Source of the DNA: Balneola sp.
Lineage (GTDB): Bacteria > Bacteroidota > Rhodothermia > Balneolales > Balneolaceae
NCBI GenBank assembly: GCA_002696035.1
Contig: NZQV01000015.1
Coordinates: forward strand, 1 to 64,000
Direction: 5' to 3'
DNA length: 64,000 nt
Positions 23,938 to 33,660 of this stretch are shown here, in pieces; within the stretch, counting starts at the first letter, position 1, and each line of letters opens with the position of its first letter. A program made the position numbers and the translations under genes. The notes beneath the pieces were generated by a model, which saw only the letters and a list, made by a program, of their open reading frames with translations, was not told the origin of the DNA and did not search any database.

Positions 23938-24447
23938 TTATTTAATTAATAGCATTTTTTGAGTAGCGATCACTTTTCCATCAGCCAGGAAACGATAGAA
24001 ATACATTCCACTGGCTAAATGTGAAGCATCAAACCGAACCGTATAGGAACCGGCCGGCTTACGGTCGTTGGCAAGTACAGCAACTTTTGCCCCAATTGTA
24101 TTATACACCTCCAATTTCACATCAGCGGCTTTAGGTAAATCAAACCGGATGTTAGTAGAAGGGTTAAAGGGATTTGGGTAGTTTTGGCTGAGATCGAACC
24201 TGGTGGGTAAGTCCAACTTTACATTTTCGTTGGAGGTATACACCAGATCAAAACCATTACCAAAGCCACCGGTAAGCTGCATCGAGGGACTTTCAAAAGT
24301 ACCGGCAACAACTTCACCTGCTGAAAAAGCAAGCGACATACCGGAACTCTCCAGGGTTCCACCCGCAAACGAGATTACACTTTGTGCCTTAATGGACGGA
24401 TAAGTAAAGAGGCCCATCAGCACAAGAACTATAGTAGCAATACGCAT
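23938..24447 (-). CDS. Small T9SS type A sorting-domain protein
   Basis: This 169-aa exported protein has a signal peptide (RIATIVLVLMGLFTYPSIKAQ) and about 60 residues of Gly/Ser-rich sequence (SFAGGTLESSGMSLAFSAGEVVAGTFES). A C-terminal type IX secretion sorting domain follows (LSQNYPNPFNPSTNIRFDLP, then YNTIGAKVAVL, GSYTVRFDASHLASGMYFYRF, ending QKMLLIK). The sorting domain directs export through the type IX machinery and attachment or release at the cell surface. It is first in a leftward pair with the S74-domain protein, which lacks such a domain. It may help carry or anchor its partner, but this is inference from neighbourhood only. Confidence 0.88.
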   Translation of the reverse strand: MRIATIVLVLMGLFTYPSIKAQSVISFAGGTLESSGMSLAFSAGEVVAGTFESPSMQLTGGFGNGFDLVYTSNENVKLDLPTRFDLSQNYPNPFNPSTNIRFDLPKAADVKLEVYNTIGAKVAVLANDRKPAGSYTVRFDASHLASGMYFYRFLADGKVIATQKMLLIK

Positions 24448-24642
24448 AGGTAGGTAATTTATAAGTTAAACTGAGGCGTGTTTGGGTACAAGCCCCAGAT
24501 CTGTTCGATGCGATATTACGTTTTTTCCCGGTAATTTAAACTACATAGACAGGTGTTTTTTTTGTTGAACACCATCCTGCTTAATTATAGCATTTCAACC
24601 TTAAGCAGGATATATTTTAGCCACTTAAATCAATTCATCTGC

Positions 24643-25302
24643 ATGCTATATCTAAAAAAAATAATTTTTATTGCCCTCGCCGGATTCCTACTTACCTCCT
24701 GTGGCGTTAGCAAACGCAGCGCCGATTTCTCCGTTAGTGAAGATACCCGCGTTATAGAAAACGGAGTTGCCAGCTGGTACGGTCCCAACTTTCACGGCAA
24801 GTTAACGGCCAACGGAGAAGTGTACGACATGGACGGTGTTACGGCCGCACACCGAACGTTGCCATTTGAAACCATACTGCTGGTTGAAAACCTCGACAAT
24901 GGCAAAACCGTACAGGTTCGTATAAACGACCGTGGCCCCTACGCCAAAGACCGTATCATCGACCTTTCAAAGGGAGCAGCTGAACAAGTGGATATGCTGG
25001 GGCCTGGAACCGCGCGGGTACGCTTGTATTTACTTGAAGGAGATCTCGAAAATTCCCGCATTACAGATATCAAAGTACCTACCTATACTGTTCAGCTTGG
25101 TTCTTATCAGGATAAAGGCGAAGCCGAAAAACACTCGGAAGAAGTGGACGGCAGCTTTGTGGAAACCGTCAAAGTTGATGGAAACACTTTTTATCGCGTA
25201 TATAAAGGCACCTACACCGATCCCGAAGATGCCAAAACTGAGATGGGTCGCCTGAACCGCCTGGGACATGCCGGTTTTGTGAAGCAGATCGAAAATAATT
25301 GA
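24643..25302 (+). CDS. rlpA: RlpA-family lipoprotein with SPOR domain
   Basis: This 219-aa envelope lipoprotein (lipobox LLTSC, Cys20) has a double-psi beta-barrel domain (about 45-135). That domain shows [41 protein letters not shown] and [23 protein letters not shown]; the conserved His and Asp of lytic RlpA proteins are visible. The C-terminal SPOR domain (about 150-219, [16 protein letters not shown]) binds denuded septal peptidoglycan. RlpA cuts glycan strands lacking stem peptides during daughter-cell separation. I chose ATG 24643, which directly gives the lipoprotein signal; the open frame starts 90 bp earlier without one. It is transcribed alone. Confidence 0.9.
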   Translation: MLYLKKIIFIALAGFLLTSCGVSKRSADFSVSEDTRVIENGVASWYGPNFHGKLTANGEVYDMDGVTAAHRTLPFETILLVENLDNGKTVQVRINDRGPYAKDRIIDLSKGAAEQVDMLGPGTARVRLYLLEGDLENSRITDIKVPTYTVQLGSYQDKGEAEKHSEEVDGSFVETVKVDGNTFYRVYKGTYTDPEDAKTEMGRLNRLGHAGFVKQIENN

Positions 25303-25366
25303 GTTTGCCGGGATTGATTTTCCCGAGTTTTCCGTTGTCCGCACAGAATCAAAAAGCAATTTACCC

Positions 25367-26845
25367 ATGAAAAAAAAGATCATTGTTATAGGAAGCGGAT
25401 TTGGCGGACTTGGTGCCGCATCACGATTACTATCAGACGGACACGACGTCACCATCCTCGAAAAAAGAGACAAGCTGGGCGGGCGCGCCTACGTCTATGA
25501 AATGGACGGTTTTAAGTTTGATGGCGGACCTACCGTCATCACTGCTCCCTTTATGTTTGATGACATTTTTGAAGCCGCCGGTAAAAAGCGTGAGGATTAT
25601 GTTGAGTTCGTCCCATGCGATCCCTTCTACCGAATTTTTGATGCCGAGGGTAATCATTTCAATTATAACAACGATCACGAATTTACCCTGGAGGAGATCC
25701 GAAAGCGAAACCCCGGCGACGTGGAAGGCTATGAGAAATTCATCAAAACCACGAAGGCTATTTTTGATAAAGGGTTTGTGGAACTTGCAGACAAACCTTT
25801 CCTGAAGTTCACTGATATGCTGAAGGTGGCGCCGGACCTTATCAAACTTCAGTCGTATAAAACGGTTTATAAATATGTTGAGCAGTTCATTGATGATGAG
25901 TTTCTAAAGCGATGCTTTTCATTCCACCCGCTTCTGGTTGGGGGAAATCCATTTGATACCACTTCTATTTACGCCATGATCCACTACCTGGAGCGTGAGT
26001 GGGGCGTCCACTATGCAATGGGCGGAACCGGGGCTATCGTAAATGCCCTGGAAAAACTGATCCGCGAGCAAGGTGGCTCCATCCATACCGAAACAGAAGT
26101 TGATGAGATCATCGTGGAAAATGGGAAAGCAACCGGAGTCCGCCTTAAAAACGGAGAGAAACTCCAGGCCGATGAAGTGGTTTCCAATGCTGATGTAGCC
26201 TTCACCTACAAGAACCTCATCAACCCAAAACACCGCAAGAAATATACCGACCGTAAGATAGAGCGGACCAAATACAGTATGTCGCTTTTTGTGATCTACT
26301 TTGGAACAAAGAAACGTTATCTGGACTCAGGACTCGCGCATCACAACATCATTCTGGGAGAACGATATAAAGGTTTGTTGAAGGACATCTTCCATAAAAA
26401 ACACCTGTCAGATGACTTCTCACTGTATCTGCACATGCCAACTATCACCGATCCATCGATGGCGCCGGAAGGACATGAAGGGTTTTACGTACTCTCTCCT
26501 GTCCCTCACCTTGATGCTGATGTAGACTGGAATGAAATGGCTCCAAAATATCGTGATGCTATCATGAACTTCCTGGAGGAGAACTATTTACCTAACCTGC
26601 AGGAAAATATTGTAGCTGAGCATTATATCGATCCGCTGCATTTTCAAAATGTACTGAACAGCTATAAAGGGTCTGCCTTTTCGGTGGAGCCGATCCTGAC
26701 GCAATCGGCATGGTTCCGTCCTCATAATAAATCGGAAGATGTAGATAACCTCTATTTTGTTGGGGCGGGAACGCATCCCGGAGCAGGATTACCGGGCGTG
26801 TTAAGTTCATCCATCATTGCACAAAATCTGATCGGTAAAGCCTGA
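25367..26845 (+). CDS. crtI: Phytoene desaturase / CrtI-family carotenoid dehydrogenase
   Basis: This 492-aa FAD-dependent membrane-associated enzyme inserts double bonds into phytoene on the route to lycopene. The N-terminal dinucleotide-binding site is [18 protein letters not shown], followed by [11 protein letters not shown] and FDGGPTVIT. The middle part carries [24 protein letters not shown] and [13 protein letters not shown], and the C-terminal FAD motif is [21 protein letters not shown] (split here to keep it short: [17 protein letters not shown]). No crtB or other carotenoid gene is adjacent, so the pathway is dispersed. A related saturase or desaturase (CrtD-like) role cannot be excluded without a tree. 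Confidence 0.93.
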   Translation: MKKKIIVIGSGFGGLGAASRLLSDGHDVTILEKRDKLGGRAYVYEMDGFKFDGGPTVITAPFMFDDIFEAAGKKREDYVEFVPCDPFYRIFDAEGNHFNYNNDHEFTLEEIRKRNPGDVEGYEKFIKTTKAIFDKGFVELADKPFLKFTDMLKVAPDLIKLQSYKTVYKYVEQFIDDEFLKRCFSFHPLLVGGNPFDTTSIYAMIHYLEREWGVHYAMGGTGAIVNALEKLIREQGGSIHTETEVDEIIVENGKATGVRLKNGEKLQADEVVSNADVAFTYKNLINPKHRKKYTDRKIERTKYSMSLFVIYFGTKKRYLDSGLAHHNIILGERYKGLLKDIFHKKHLSDDFSLYLHMPTITDPSMAPEGHEGFYVLSPVPHLDADVDWNEMAPKYRDAIMNFLEENYLPNLQENIVAEHYIDPLHFQNVLNSYKGSAFSVEPILTQSAWFRPHNKSEDVDNLYFVGAGTHPGAGLPGVLSSSIIAQNLIGKA

Positions 26846-26962
26846 TCAATTGAAATATCATTTTTTGGCTTTCGATCTGCGGTTTAAATAATTCCGTTTT
26901 GTCTGCCAACTGCCAAACTCCTATTTTTAGTCTCTGGAAGGATTTACAAGAGGTCAAAATAC

Positions 26963-29347
26963 GTGAGCATTTACAATTTCATTCGATATATATTTTACGG
27001 GCTGCTCTTCAGTATTATACCCTTTATGGGAGATCTGCAGGCTCAGTTTTCCGGCGGCTCCGGTACTTCGGATGACCCATATCAAATTTCTACGCTTACG
27101 CAGCTTCAGTCCATAGAGCAACATCTAGACAAGTATTTTGTGCTCCTGAATGATATTGATGCTTCCGAATCCATATACTGGAATGCAGGAAAAGGGTTCG
27201 AGCCCATTGGCAACGAAAACACTCCTTTTACCGGTGTCTTTGACGGCAATGGTCAGGAGATCTTAGGGCTTAGTATTCAACGAAATTCTGGTGAATTTAT
27301 AGGCCTTTTCGGTCATACAGATGGAGCCATCATCAAAAGCCTGTCTCTCATCAATGTGAACATCCGTGGAGCCAACGAAACCGGAGGACTGGCAGGTAAA
27401 GTAACCGGAGGAGAGATCTCCCTGATCAAAGTTACCGGAGATATTCGGGGTCGTACCCATACCGGAAGCATAACCGGCTTTAACCGTTCGGGACGCATTG
27501 AATTTGTTATCGCAGAAGCCATTGTATCCGGTCGTTCCTACGTGGGGGGACTTGCCGGTATTAATCGTGGCAGAATCATACAATCCTCTTTTGATGGACA
27601 AGTAAAAGCAACCGGACATAACCTGGGCGGTATTGCAGGAAATAACTACGACGGCTTGATTGCTGAATCCTTTTCAAGAGGATCTGTTACCGGAGAAAGC
27701 GTTTCATCCGTGGGCGGCGTTGCCGGCAGTAATGGCGGAAATATCTTTCGTTCCTACTCAGAAGCAAGCGTTACCGGGCGCGCATACGTTGGTGGATTGG
27801 TTGGCAACAATCATCAAGGCATAATCTCCTGGTCGTACTCCACCAGTGCTGTAGAAGGGTTCAATCTTGTTGGCGGGCTGGCCGGTGTAAATCACCGAAA
27901 CGGAGAGATCACTGAATCATACACCACAAGCCCGGTAACAGGTGTTGTGGACTACGGAGGTTTTATTGGGGTGAACCGTGACCCGGTTGAGTTTAGCTAC
28001 TGGAACAAGGAAAGTTCACCCGGAATGAACGCCGTCAGTAAAGGAGTAGAAGATGGCATCACAGGATTATGCGACAACAAAATGAAAGGATACCAAAGCA
28101 TGGAAAGCATGCATGGACTTTCCTTCAACCAGATCTGGGGATATGTGGAAGATACCCCTCCTCAACACCTCTGGGAAATGTCTTATTTTGCTATCACTGA
28201 CGTAGAGGCCGTTTCAGGCATCATAAGTGGGGATATCGTGAATGTGGAAATTACGTTGAAAAATGTGGGAAGCATGGCCGATATCAGTGATCTCGTACTC
28301 AGGCATCCCAATGGAGAGATCATAGACCGAGCCGAGCAGATCTCCCTTATGCCTGGTCAGTCATTCAAAACAAATTTTAACTGGCAAACGGAACTGGATG
28401 ATCACGGGGTATTCACGTTGTTGGCAGAAACCAAGCACTACAAGAAAAACATCCCGATTCAAGTCGCAAAACTTCCGGACCCTGTTGATCTCGATCAGCC
28501 TTATGTGCTGGAAGAACATGTAAGCCTCACCCCAACTTTTTCGTGGGAAAAAGCCTTCCTTGCTGAATCCTATGACCTTCAGATATCCAAGAACGAAGAT
28601 TTTATCTTTACCGATGTTGAGATCACAGACATCGATACCACGAATTACACCTTAACCCAAAAGCTTGATCACCACACCTATTATCACTGGCGGATTCGGG
28701 CTGCCAATTCCGATACCACCGGACCCTGGAGCAATATCTCGGAATTTACCACCATCATTGAAAAACCTGCTCCTGTACGTCTGAAAGCCCCCGATTCAGG
28801 TAAGAAAAACGCCTCTACGCAGCCCGTTTTTGCATGGACAACCGCCAACAGGGCTGAAGAATATTTCCTTCAAATTGCCGCTGATGAAGATTTTGAAAAC
28901 GTCATGTTTGATACAACCGTAGTCGCCACCGATTCCAGTTTAGCCATGAGCCGGCCCCTCCCCCAAAAGCAACAAGTGTATTGGAGAATGAGAGCTCAAA
29001 ATATGGGTGGTGAGTCGGCATGGTCGGATGCCTGGAGTTTTGTGCCACTTATTCCCCCACCCAAGAAGTCCGGTGTAAATACCCTCGATTATGCGTTGGG
29101 ACAAAATTATCCGAATCCCTTCAATCCCGTTACTTACATTCCATATAGCCTTCCCGAGCCGGGTCGCGTACAGCTGGAAGTACTCAATATGCTGGGACAA
29201 ACCGTAGCCACGTTGGTTGATGGATATAAATCTGCCGGGTGGCATACCGCTGTTTTCGATGCCTCCGAACTTTCAAGTGGGTTTTACATCTATCGGATCA
29301 AAGCCAAAAATTTTGAAAACACTAAAAAGCTTTCCTTGGTTAAATAA
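26963..29347 (+). CDS. Large GLUG-repeat surface protein with T9SS sorting domain
   Basis: This is a 794-aa exported protein. A signal-like N-terminus (IRYIFYGLLFSIIPFMGDLQA) is followed by GGSGTSDDPYQISTLTQLQ, typical of GLUG/beta-helix proteins. Multiple GLUG-type units follow (ETGGLAGKVTGGEI, SYVGGLAGINRGRI, YVGGLVGNNHQGII; about residues 130-340). After that come a CARDB-like segment (about 405-495), two fibronectin-III-like modules (about 515-700, YDLQISKNEDF and YFLQIAADEDF), and a sorting domain from ALGQNYPNPFNPVTYIPYSL to KKLSLVK. The start is GTG at 26963 with AGAGGT upstream. GLUG repeats are associated with cell-surface adhesion and IgA-peptidase-type proteins; a surface adhesin is likely, its target unknown. 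Confidence 0.88.
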   Translation: MSIYNFIRYIFYGLLFSIIPFMGDLQAQFSGGSGTSDDPYQISTLTQLQSIEQHLDKYFVLLNDIDASESIYWNAGKGFEPIGNENTPFTGVFDGNGQEILGLSIQRNSGEFIGLFGHTDGAIIKSLSLINVNIRGANETGGLAGKVTGGEISLIKVTGDIRGRTHTGSITGFNRSGRIEFVIAEAIVSGRSYVGGLAGINRGRIIQSSFDGQVKATGHNLGGIAGNNYDGLIAESFSRGSVTGESVSSVGGVAGSNGGNIFRSYSEASVTGRAYVGGLVGNNHQGIISWSYSTSAVEGFNLVGGLAGVNHRNGEITESYTTSPVTGVVDYGGFIGVNRDPVEFSYWNKESSPGMNAVSKGVEDGITGLCDNKMKGYQSMESMHGLSFNQIWGYVEDTPPQHLWEMSYFAITDVEAVSGIISGDIVNVEITLKNVGSMADISDLVLRHPNGEIIDRAEQISLMPGQSFKTNFNWQTELDDHGVFTLLAETKHYKKNIPIQVAKLPDPVDLDQPYVLEEHVSLTPTFSWEKAFLAESYDLQISKNEDFIFTDVEITDIDTTNYTLTQKLDHHTYYHWRIRAANSDTTGPWSNISEFTTIIEKPAPVRLKAPDSGKKNASTQPVFAWTTANRAEEYFLQIAADEDFENVMFDTTVVATDSSLAMSRPLPQKQQVYWRMRAQNMGGESAWSDAWSFVPLIPPPKKSGVNTLDYALGQNYPNPFNPVTYIPYSLPEPGRVQLEVLNMLGQTVATLVDGYKSAGWHTAVFDASELSSGFYIYRIKAKNFENTKKLSLVK

Positions 29348-29461
29348 TAGCGTATGTTGGCAGCCATTTCTATTTTCCATTTATATATGTTGATCGCTTA
29401 TTTTAGAATATTATGAGCTTATTAGGTTTCACACGGTTTTTCAAAAATTCAGATTTCAATA

Positions 29462-30550
29462 ATGGATGATCATAGATCTGCCAGCAATATAAAAGGATAC
29501 TCCCTTAAGCCTTTTTTTGACCAAACACGCGATCTGTTATGCATTGCTGGATTTGACGGATATTTCAAAAAAGTAAATCCGGCCCTTTGCACCCTGTTGG
29601 AATATTCTGAAGATGAATTACTTTCCCGTCCCGTGAATTCTTTCATATACTCCGAAGATCAGGCTCTTACTGCAAAACAGCGCCAGAAAATTCATAAAGG
29701 GAAACCGCTACTCAATTTTGAAAACCGATACATTAAAAAATCCGGAGAGATTGTATGGTTTTCCTGGACCTCCATTCCCAAGCTGGATCAGGAACTGGTA
29801 TATGCTATCGCAAAAGATGTGACTCATCAAAAAGCACAGAATCAAGAGCGTGACAGGTTACTTTCTAAATTGACTCGGGAAAATGATCAGCTTAAAAAAT
29901 TGAATTATACCACCTCTCACGACCTGCGCTCTCCAATTTCAGGCTTACTTGGGGTATTTGACATGATCGATCTTTCCACCATAGACGATGCAGAAACAAG
30001 GTCGTTAATTGCACTCCTGGAAACATCTACTGCAAACCTCAAAAAGACCCTTGATACCTACATTGATGGCTTTCAACAAAACGAATCACTTGTCATTGAA
30101 TTAGAGCCTGTACATATTCCTTCCTATTTAAAGGATGTGCAGTTATCTCTGGGTAAACTTCTTGATGATACCAATGCAGCCATTCAAACTGATTTTTCTG
30201 CCTTTGAGACCATCCCCTTCAACCCGGATTTTATGAAAAGCATACTGCTCAATCTGCTTTCCAACTCTATTAAGTATGCCCATCCCGACCGAAGCCCTGT
30301 TATCACCATTGCGACGAAGGCTGAAAATGGGCTCAGGAAACTTACTTTTTCTGATAACGGAATTGGCTTTGACAGCTCAAAGAATAAAGACAAGATCTTT
30401 GGGCTATACCAAACTTTTCATGATCAGTATGACAGCAAGGGCATCGGGCTTTATCTGGTTCACAGCCATATCACCGATTTAGGGGGAAGCATTTCAGCCG
30501 AAAGCACCATAAACCAGGGAACGACTTTTACCATTAGCTTTAAAGATTAA
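29462..30550 (+). CDS. PAS-domain sensor histidine kinase
   Basis: This 362-aa cytoplasmic signalling protein has no transmembrane segment. The N-terminal PAS/PAC domain (about 15-125, LLCIAGFDGYFKKVNPALCTLLEYSEDEL...VYAIAKDVTHQK) probably senses a small ligand or redox state. A short coiled segment leads to the HisKA phospho-acceptor in YTTSHDLRSPISGLLG (about 150-165). The C-terminal ATPase domain shows the N box LLNLLSNSIKYAHP, FSDNGIGFD and the G box SKGIGLYLVHSHITDLGG. There is no linked response regulator, so it is an orphan kinase; its partner cannot be predicted. Confidence 0.93.
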   Translation: MDDHRSASNIKGYSLKPFFDQTRDLLCIAGFDGYFKKVNPALCTLLEYSEDELLSRPVNSFIYSEDQALTAKQRQKIHKGKPLLNFENRYIKKSGEIVWFSWTSIPKLDQELVYAIAKDVTHQKAQNQERDRLLSKLTRENDQLKKLNYTTSHDLRSPISGLLGVFDMIDLSTIDDAETRSLIALLETSTANLKKTLDTYIDGFQQNESLVIELEPVHIPSYLKDVQLSLGKLLDDTNAAIQTDFSAFETIPFNPDFMKSILLNLLSNSIKYAHPDRSPVITIATKAENGLRKLTFSDNGIGFDSSKNKDKIFGLYQTFHDQYDSKGIGLYLVHSHITDLGGSISAESTINQGTTFTISFKD

Positions 30551-30607
30551 TATTCATCCAATCTACATTTTTCGCAGATATACTAAAGTGAACTAACTTT
30601 GGTATGC

Positions 30608-30937
30608 ATGAAAATTATTCTAACCATTCTTCTCACTTTTCATGGTCTGATCCATTTAATGGGTTTTATAAAAGGTTTTGGCCTTGCTGAGATTCCGGAA
30701 TTGACACTTCCTATTTCACAAACAGGCGGTATCCTTTGGCTGCTTTCCGCTGTACTTTTCATCATTTCCACCTTATTTCTACTCACCGAATATATGATAT
30801 GGTGGAAAATTGCATTGGCCGGTCTCATCCTTTCACAATCGCTTATCATCTACTCGTGGCAGGATGCCAAATTTGGTTCAGCTGCTAATATTTTTATTGG
30901 TCTGGCTATACTGGTTGTTCTTTTTAGTGCCGATTGA
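30608..30937 (+). CDS. Small four-helix membrane protein, function unknown
   Basis: This protein of about 109 aa has roughly four transmembrane helices (IILTILLTFHGLIHLMGF; GILWLLSAVLFIISTLFLL; WWKIALAGLILSQSLIIY; AANIFIGLAILVVLFS). The conserved-looking FHGLIHLMGFIKGFGLAEIPELTLPIS at the front is known from small Bacteroidota inner-membrane proteins of unknown role. I use ATG 30608, since the earlier TTG at 30599 adds only three residues. I do not recognise a function. It lies alone between the histidine kinase and the amidase. Confidence 0.75.
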   Translation: MKIILTILLTFHGLIHLMGFIKGFGLAEIPELTLPISQTGGILWLLSAVLFIISTLFLLTEYMIWWKIALAGLILSQSLIIYSWQDAKFGSAANIFIGLAILVVLFSAD

Positions 30938-31034
30938 TCCCCATCTCGGAAAATCCCTCTTCCGTGTGGAAATGCCCTCTCCCCCTTGTATATTCTTGAC
31001 CTAATTACGGATCAAAACCTCACTGTATTATATT

Positions 31035-32582
31035 ATGAAACGATTACTATTCTTTATGGCACTCCCTTTTTTGCTGACAGGTTGCCAAACCCAATCAAGT
31101 TACGACCAACTCAACCTTGAGGAGATCACGATCACTGAACTTCAACAAGGATATGAAAACGGAGATTTCACTATTGAGGATGTAACCGCGGCCTACCTTG
31201 AACGCATCGCTGAAAAAGACCAAAGCGGACCAAAACTGAATTCCATGCTTTACATCAATCCGCTGGCACTGGATATTGCTAAAGAGCAGGATGCTGAACT
31301 CCGTGATGGACAAACACGCGGACCTTTGCACGGCATTCCTGTAGTGCTAAAAGACAATATTGACACTGACGATATGCCTACCACAGCAGGAGCAAATATC
31401 ATGGCAGAGTCGGTGCCTGATCAGGACGCCTTCATCACTCAGAAATTACGAGATGCGGGAGCCATCATTCTTGGGAAAGCCAATCTGAGCGAATGGGCCA
31501 ATTTCCACAGCAGTTTTTCATCAAGTGGTTGGAGCGCACTGGGCGGACAGGTACATAACCCCTACGATCTTACTCGAAATCCATGTGGTTCCAGTGCTGG
31601 CTCCGGGGCTGCAGCTTCAGCTAATATGACTGTTTTTGCCATCGGGACGGAAACGAACGGATCTATCACTTGTCCTTCTTCCGCAAATGGACTGGTCGGG
31701 ATCAAACCTACCGTCGGACTTTTAAGCCGTTCAGGCATTATTCCCATCTCTCATACTCAGGATACCCCCGGTCCCATGGCGCGCACCGTCACAGATGCTG
31801 CCATCGCTTTGGGCACGATGGCGGGTATCGATTCTTCAGATGCCAAAACTTTTGAAAGTGAAGAACATTATCACACCGATTACACCCAGTTCCTGAACCC
31901 AGACGGCTTACAGGGAAAACGCATTGGACTCTGGACCGGCTCTCTCGGCGGACATTTTCGGGTTGATACCTTGATGCATGAGACGGCTCGTTTCCTGGAA
32001 AGTCAGGGTACTACCGTGGTTGAGATCGACCAGATCACACAAGAAAATGTAGGTAGTGCTTCCTTTCAGGTGTTGTTGTATGAATTTAAGGATGGCCTGA
32101 ACAAATACTTTGCTTCTCTGGGGGATGACGCCCCGGTCAAAAACATGCAGGAGCTGGTAGATACCACCCTGAGTGATCCCGAAGAAATGCGCTATTTCGA
32201 TCATGACCTTTTAATTCAAGCCAGCGAAAAAGGCAGCCTCGATTCCGAAGAATATCAGGATGCACTGGAGCGAATGTTGAGAATTACAAGAGAAGAAGGC
32301 ATCGACCGGGTGATGGATGAGCACGAACTGGATGCCATCATTGGTCCTACCGGCGGACCTGCCTGGAAAACCGATCTCACCAATGGCGATAACTTTGCAG
32401 TTTCTTCGAGTTCGCCGGCGGCACAATCCGGATATCCCAACATCACCGTGCCCATGGGCTATATTGATGGTTTACCCGTTGGTATCTCCTTCTTTGGAAG
32501 AGCCTGGAGTGAACCTGTACTTCTGGAGATAGCTTACGGATTTGAGCAGGCATCCAAGGTGAGAAAAGCGCCTCAGTTTTAA
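31035..32582 (+). CDS. Amidase-signature family lipoprotein
   Basis: This 515-aa hydrolase is exported as a lipoprotein (lipobox LLTGC, Cys17). The amidase-signature Ser-cisSer-Lys triad is present: Lys in GIPVVLKDNIDT (about 105-116), a Gly/Ser-rich loop NPCGSSAGSGAAASAN (about 182-197) and the Ser in GTETNGSITCPSS. It should cleave an amide bond in the periplasm; family members act on short peptides or on varied carboxamides, and this subgroup is often annotated as a secreted amidase or 6-aminohexanoate-cyclic-dimer-like hydrolase. It is not GatA, given the signal peptide and lack of gatB/gatC nearby. It is transcribed alone and followed by an inverted-repeat region and a terminator. Confidence 0.9.
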   Translation: MKRLLFFMALPFLLTGCQTQSSYDQLNLEEITITELQQGYENGDFTIEDVTAAYLERIAEKDQSGPKLNSMLYINPLALDIAKEQDAELRDGQTRGPLHGIPVVLKDNIDTDDMPTTAGANIMAESVPDQDAFITQKLRDAGAIILGKANLSEWANFHSSFSSSGWSALGGQVHNPYDLTRNPCGSSAGSGAAASANMTVFAIGTETNGSITCPSSANGLVGIKPTVGLLSRSGIIPISHTQDTPGPMARTVTDAAIALGTMAGIDSSDAKTFESEEHYHTDYTQFLNPDGLQGKRIGLWTGSLGGHFRVDTLMHETARFLESQGTTVVEIDQITQENVGSASFQVLLYEFKDGLNKYFASLGDDAPVKNMQELVDTTLSDPEEMRYFDHDLLIQASEKGSLDSEEYQDALERMLRITREEGIDRVMDEHELDAIIGPTGGPAWKTDLTNGDNFAVSSSSPAAQSGYPNITVPMGYIDGLPVGISFFGRAWSEPVLLEIAYGFEQASKVRKAPQF

Positions 32583-32605
32583 ACCTATAATAAATAAACC
32601 TGGTT

Positions 32606-32704
32606 CAAGCGTCCGCTTGGACCATTGTTGTTTTAGCTTCTTGCCCAAATTCAGTATCGCACAAGCGGACGCTTGCGCTAGTTGTCGTTGACACCAGCGC
32701 TGGT
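32606..32704. repeat. Inverted repeat pair and palindrome after the amidase gene
   Basis: CAAGCGTCCGCTTG (32606-32619) and its exact reverse complement CAAGCGGACGCTTG (32662-32675) form a perfect 14-bp stem around a 42-nt loop. A 12-bp palindrome ACCAGCGCTGGT follows at 32693-32704. Probably a mobile or dispersed intergenic repeat; it has no coding capacity. Confidence 0.8.
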
Positions 32705-32743
32705 TTGTGGGACCAACCAAGGATCAAAAAATTAAATAACACA

Positions 32744-32776
32744 AAAAAGGCCCATCAAATGATGAGCCTTTTTAAA
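32744..32776. terminator. Bidirectional terminator between amidase and transaldolase genes
   Basis: AAAAAGGCCCATCA and TGATGAGCCTTTTT form a 14-bp stem with one mismatch and a very short loop, flanked by A-run and T-run. It sits between convergent genes. Confidence 0.88.
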
Positions 32777-32797
32777 TTTTTGAATGAAATCCTGCAA

Positions 32798-33457
32798 TTA
32801 AGACTTCAGGCTTTTCTGAAGATCATCCCAATCTGCAAGAAAACGCTCGAGACCACTATCAGTAAGTGGATGCTTAAGCAGGCTCTTGATCACGCTCAAT
32901 GGCATGGTTGCTACATCAGCACCTTCTTTGGCGCATTCGAGCAAGTGCATTGGGTGGCGGATACTTGCTGCAAGTACTTCCGTTTCGTATCCGTAATTAT
33001 CATAGATCGTTACAATGTCACGGATGAGTTGCATTCCGTCGGTGGAAATATCATCAAGTCTTCCCAGAAATGGAGAGATGTAAGTAGCACCGGCTTTGGC
33101 AGCAATTAAGGCCTGCGTTGGAGAAAAGCAAAGCGTACAGTTTGTTTTAATACCTTCCTCAGTAAAGGTTTTGATAGCTTTGATGCCGTCTTTGATCAGC
33201 GGCACCTTTACAACAACATTATCGGCAATAGCTGCAATTTTGCGGCCTTCTTCCACAATTTCTTCGTATTCCGTAGAAACCACCTCGGCAGAAACATCGC
33301 CGTCAACAATGTCACAGATCTTGGCGATGTGACCTTCGAAGTCTTTCACTCCAATTTTTGCACACAGACTTGGGTTGGTGGTTACTCCATCAAGAACACC
33401 CATGTCATTGGCTTCTTTAATTTCGTCGAGATCAGCAGTATCAATAAAAAATTTCAT
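32798..33457 (-). CDS. Transaldolase / fructose-6-phosphate aldolase family
   Basis: This 219-aa cytoplasmic enzyme is of the short transaldolase (TalC/FSA) subfamily, which transfers or cleaves a dihydroxyacetone unit through a Schiff-base Lys. The N-terminus [18 protein letters not shown] is typical. GVTTNPSL follows, the catalytic Lys is in [12 protein letters not shown] (about 80-91), and [29 protein letters not shown] and [13 protein letters not shown] complete the barrel. I chose ATG 33457; the open frame starts 33 bp earlier with unrelated residues. Length and motifs do not distinguish transaldolase from F6P aldolase. Confidence 0.94.
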   Translation of the reverse strand: MKFFIDTADLDEIKEANDMGVLDGVTTNPSLCAKIGVKDFEGHIAKICDIVDGDVSAEVVSTEYEEIVEEGRKIAAIADNVVVKVPLIKDGIKAIKTFTEEGIKTNCTLCFSPTQALIAAKAGATYISPFLGRLDDISTDGMQLIRDIVTIYDNYGYETEVLAASIRHPMHLLECAKEGADVATMPLSVIKSLLKHPLTDSGLERFLADWDDLQKSLKS

Positions 33458-33613
33458 GATTGAGCAAAAGTTTGGTTCAGATTTAAGCATCTATTGCGCA
33501 AAATAAGGATAAGTAAGGACTCATTCAGCGTAAATCACAATTATATTGTTTCTTTTTTTTACAAAAACAAAGGTTTTAAACTAAAACTTTATCCCGAACT
33601 TTCTCGTTCAAGA

Positions 33614-33642
33614 AAAAGCTTTTTGCTAAACGTATATATAAT
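33614..33642 (+). promoter_or_regulatory. Candidate promoter of the RND efflux operon
   Basis: TATAAT at 33637-33642, about 18 bp before the GTG start of the adaptor gene, with a T-rich TTTTTGC segment upstream at -35-like distance. The 204-bp gap between the divergent transaldolase gene and this operon should carry the promoter; the match is by eye only. Confidence 0.3.
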
Positions 33643-33660
33643 CAAGAAAAAACAAATCAA

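Noticed and set aside
31035-32582. Amidase gene as gatA
   Set aside because: It has a lipoprotein signal and no gatB/gatC neighbours.
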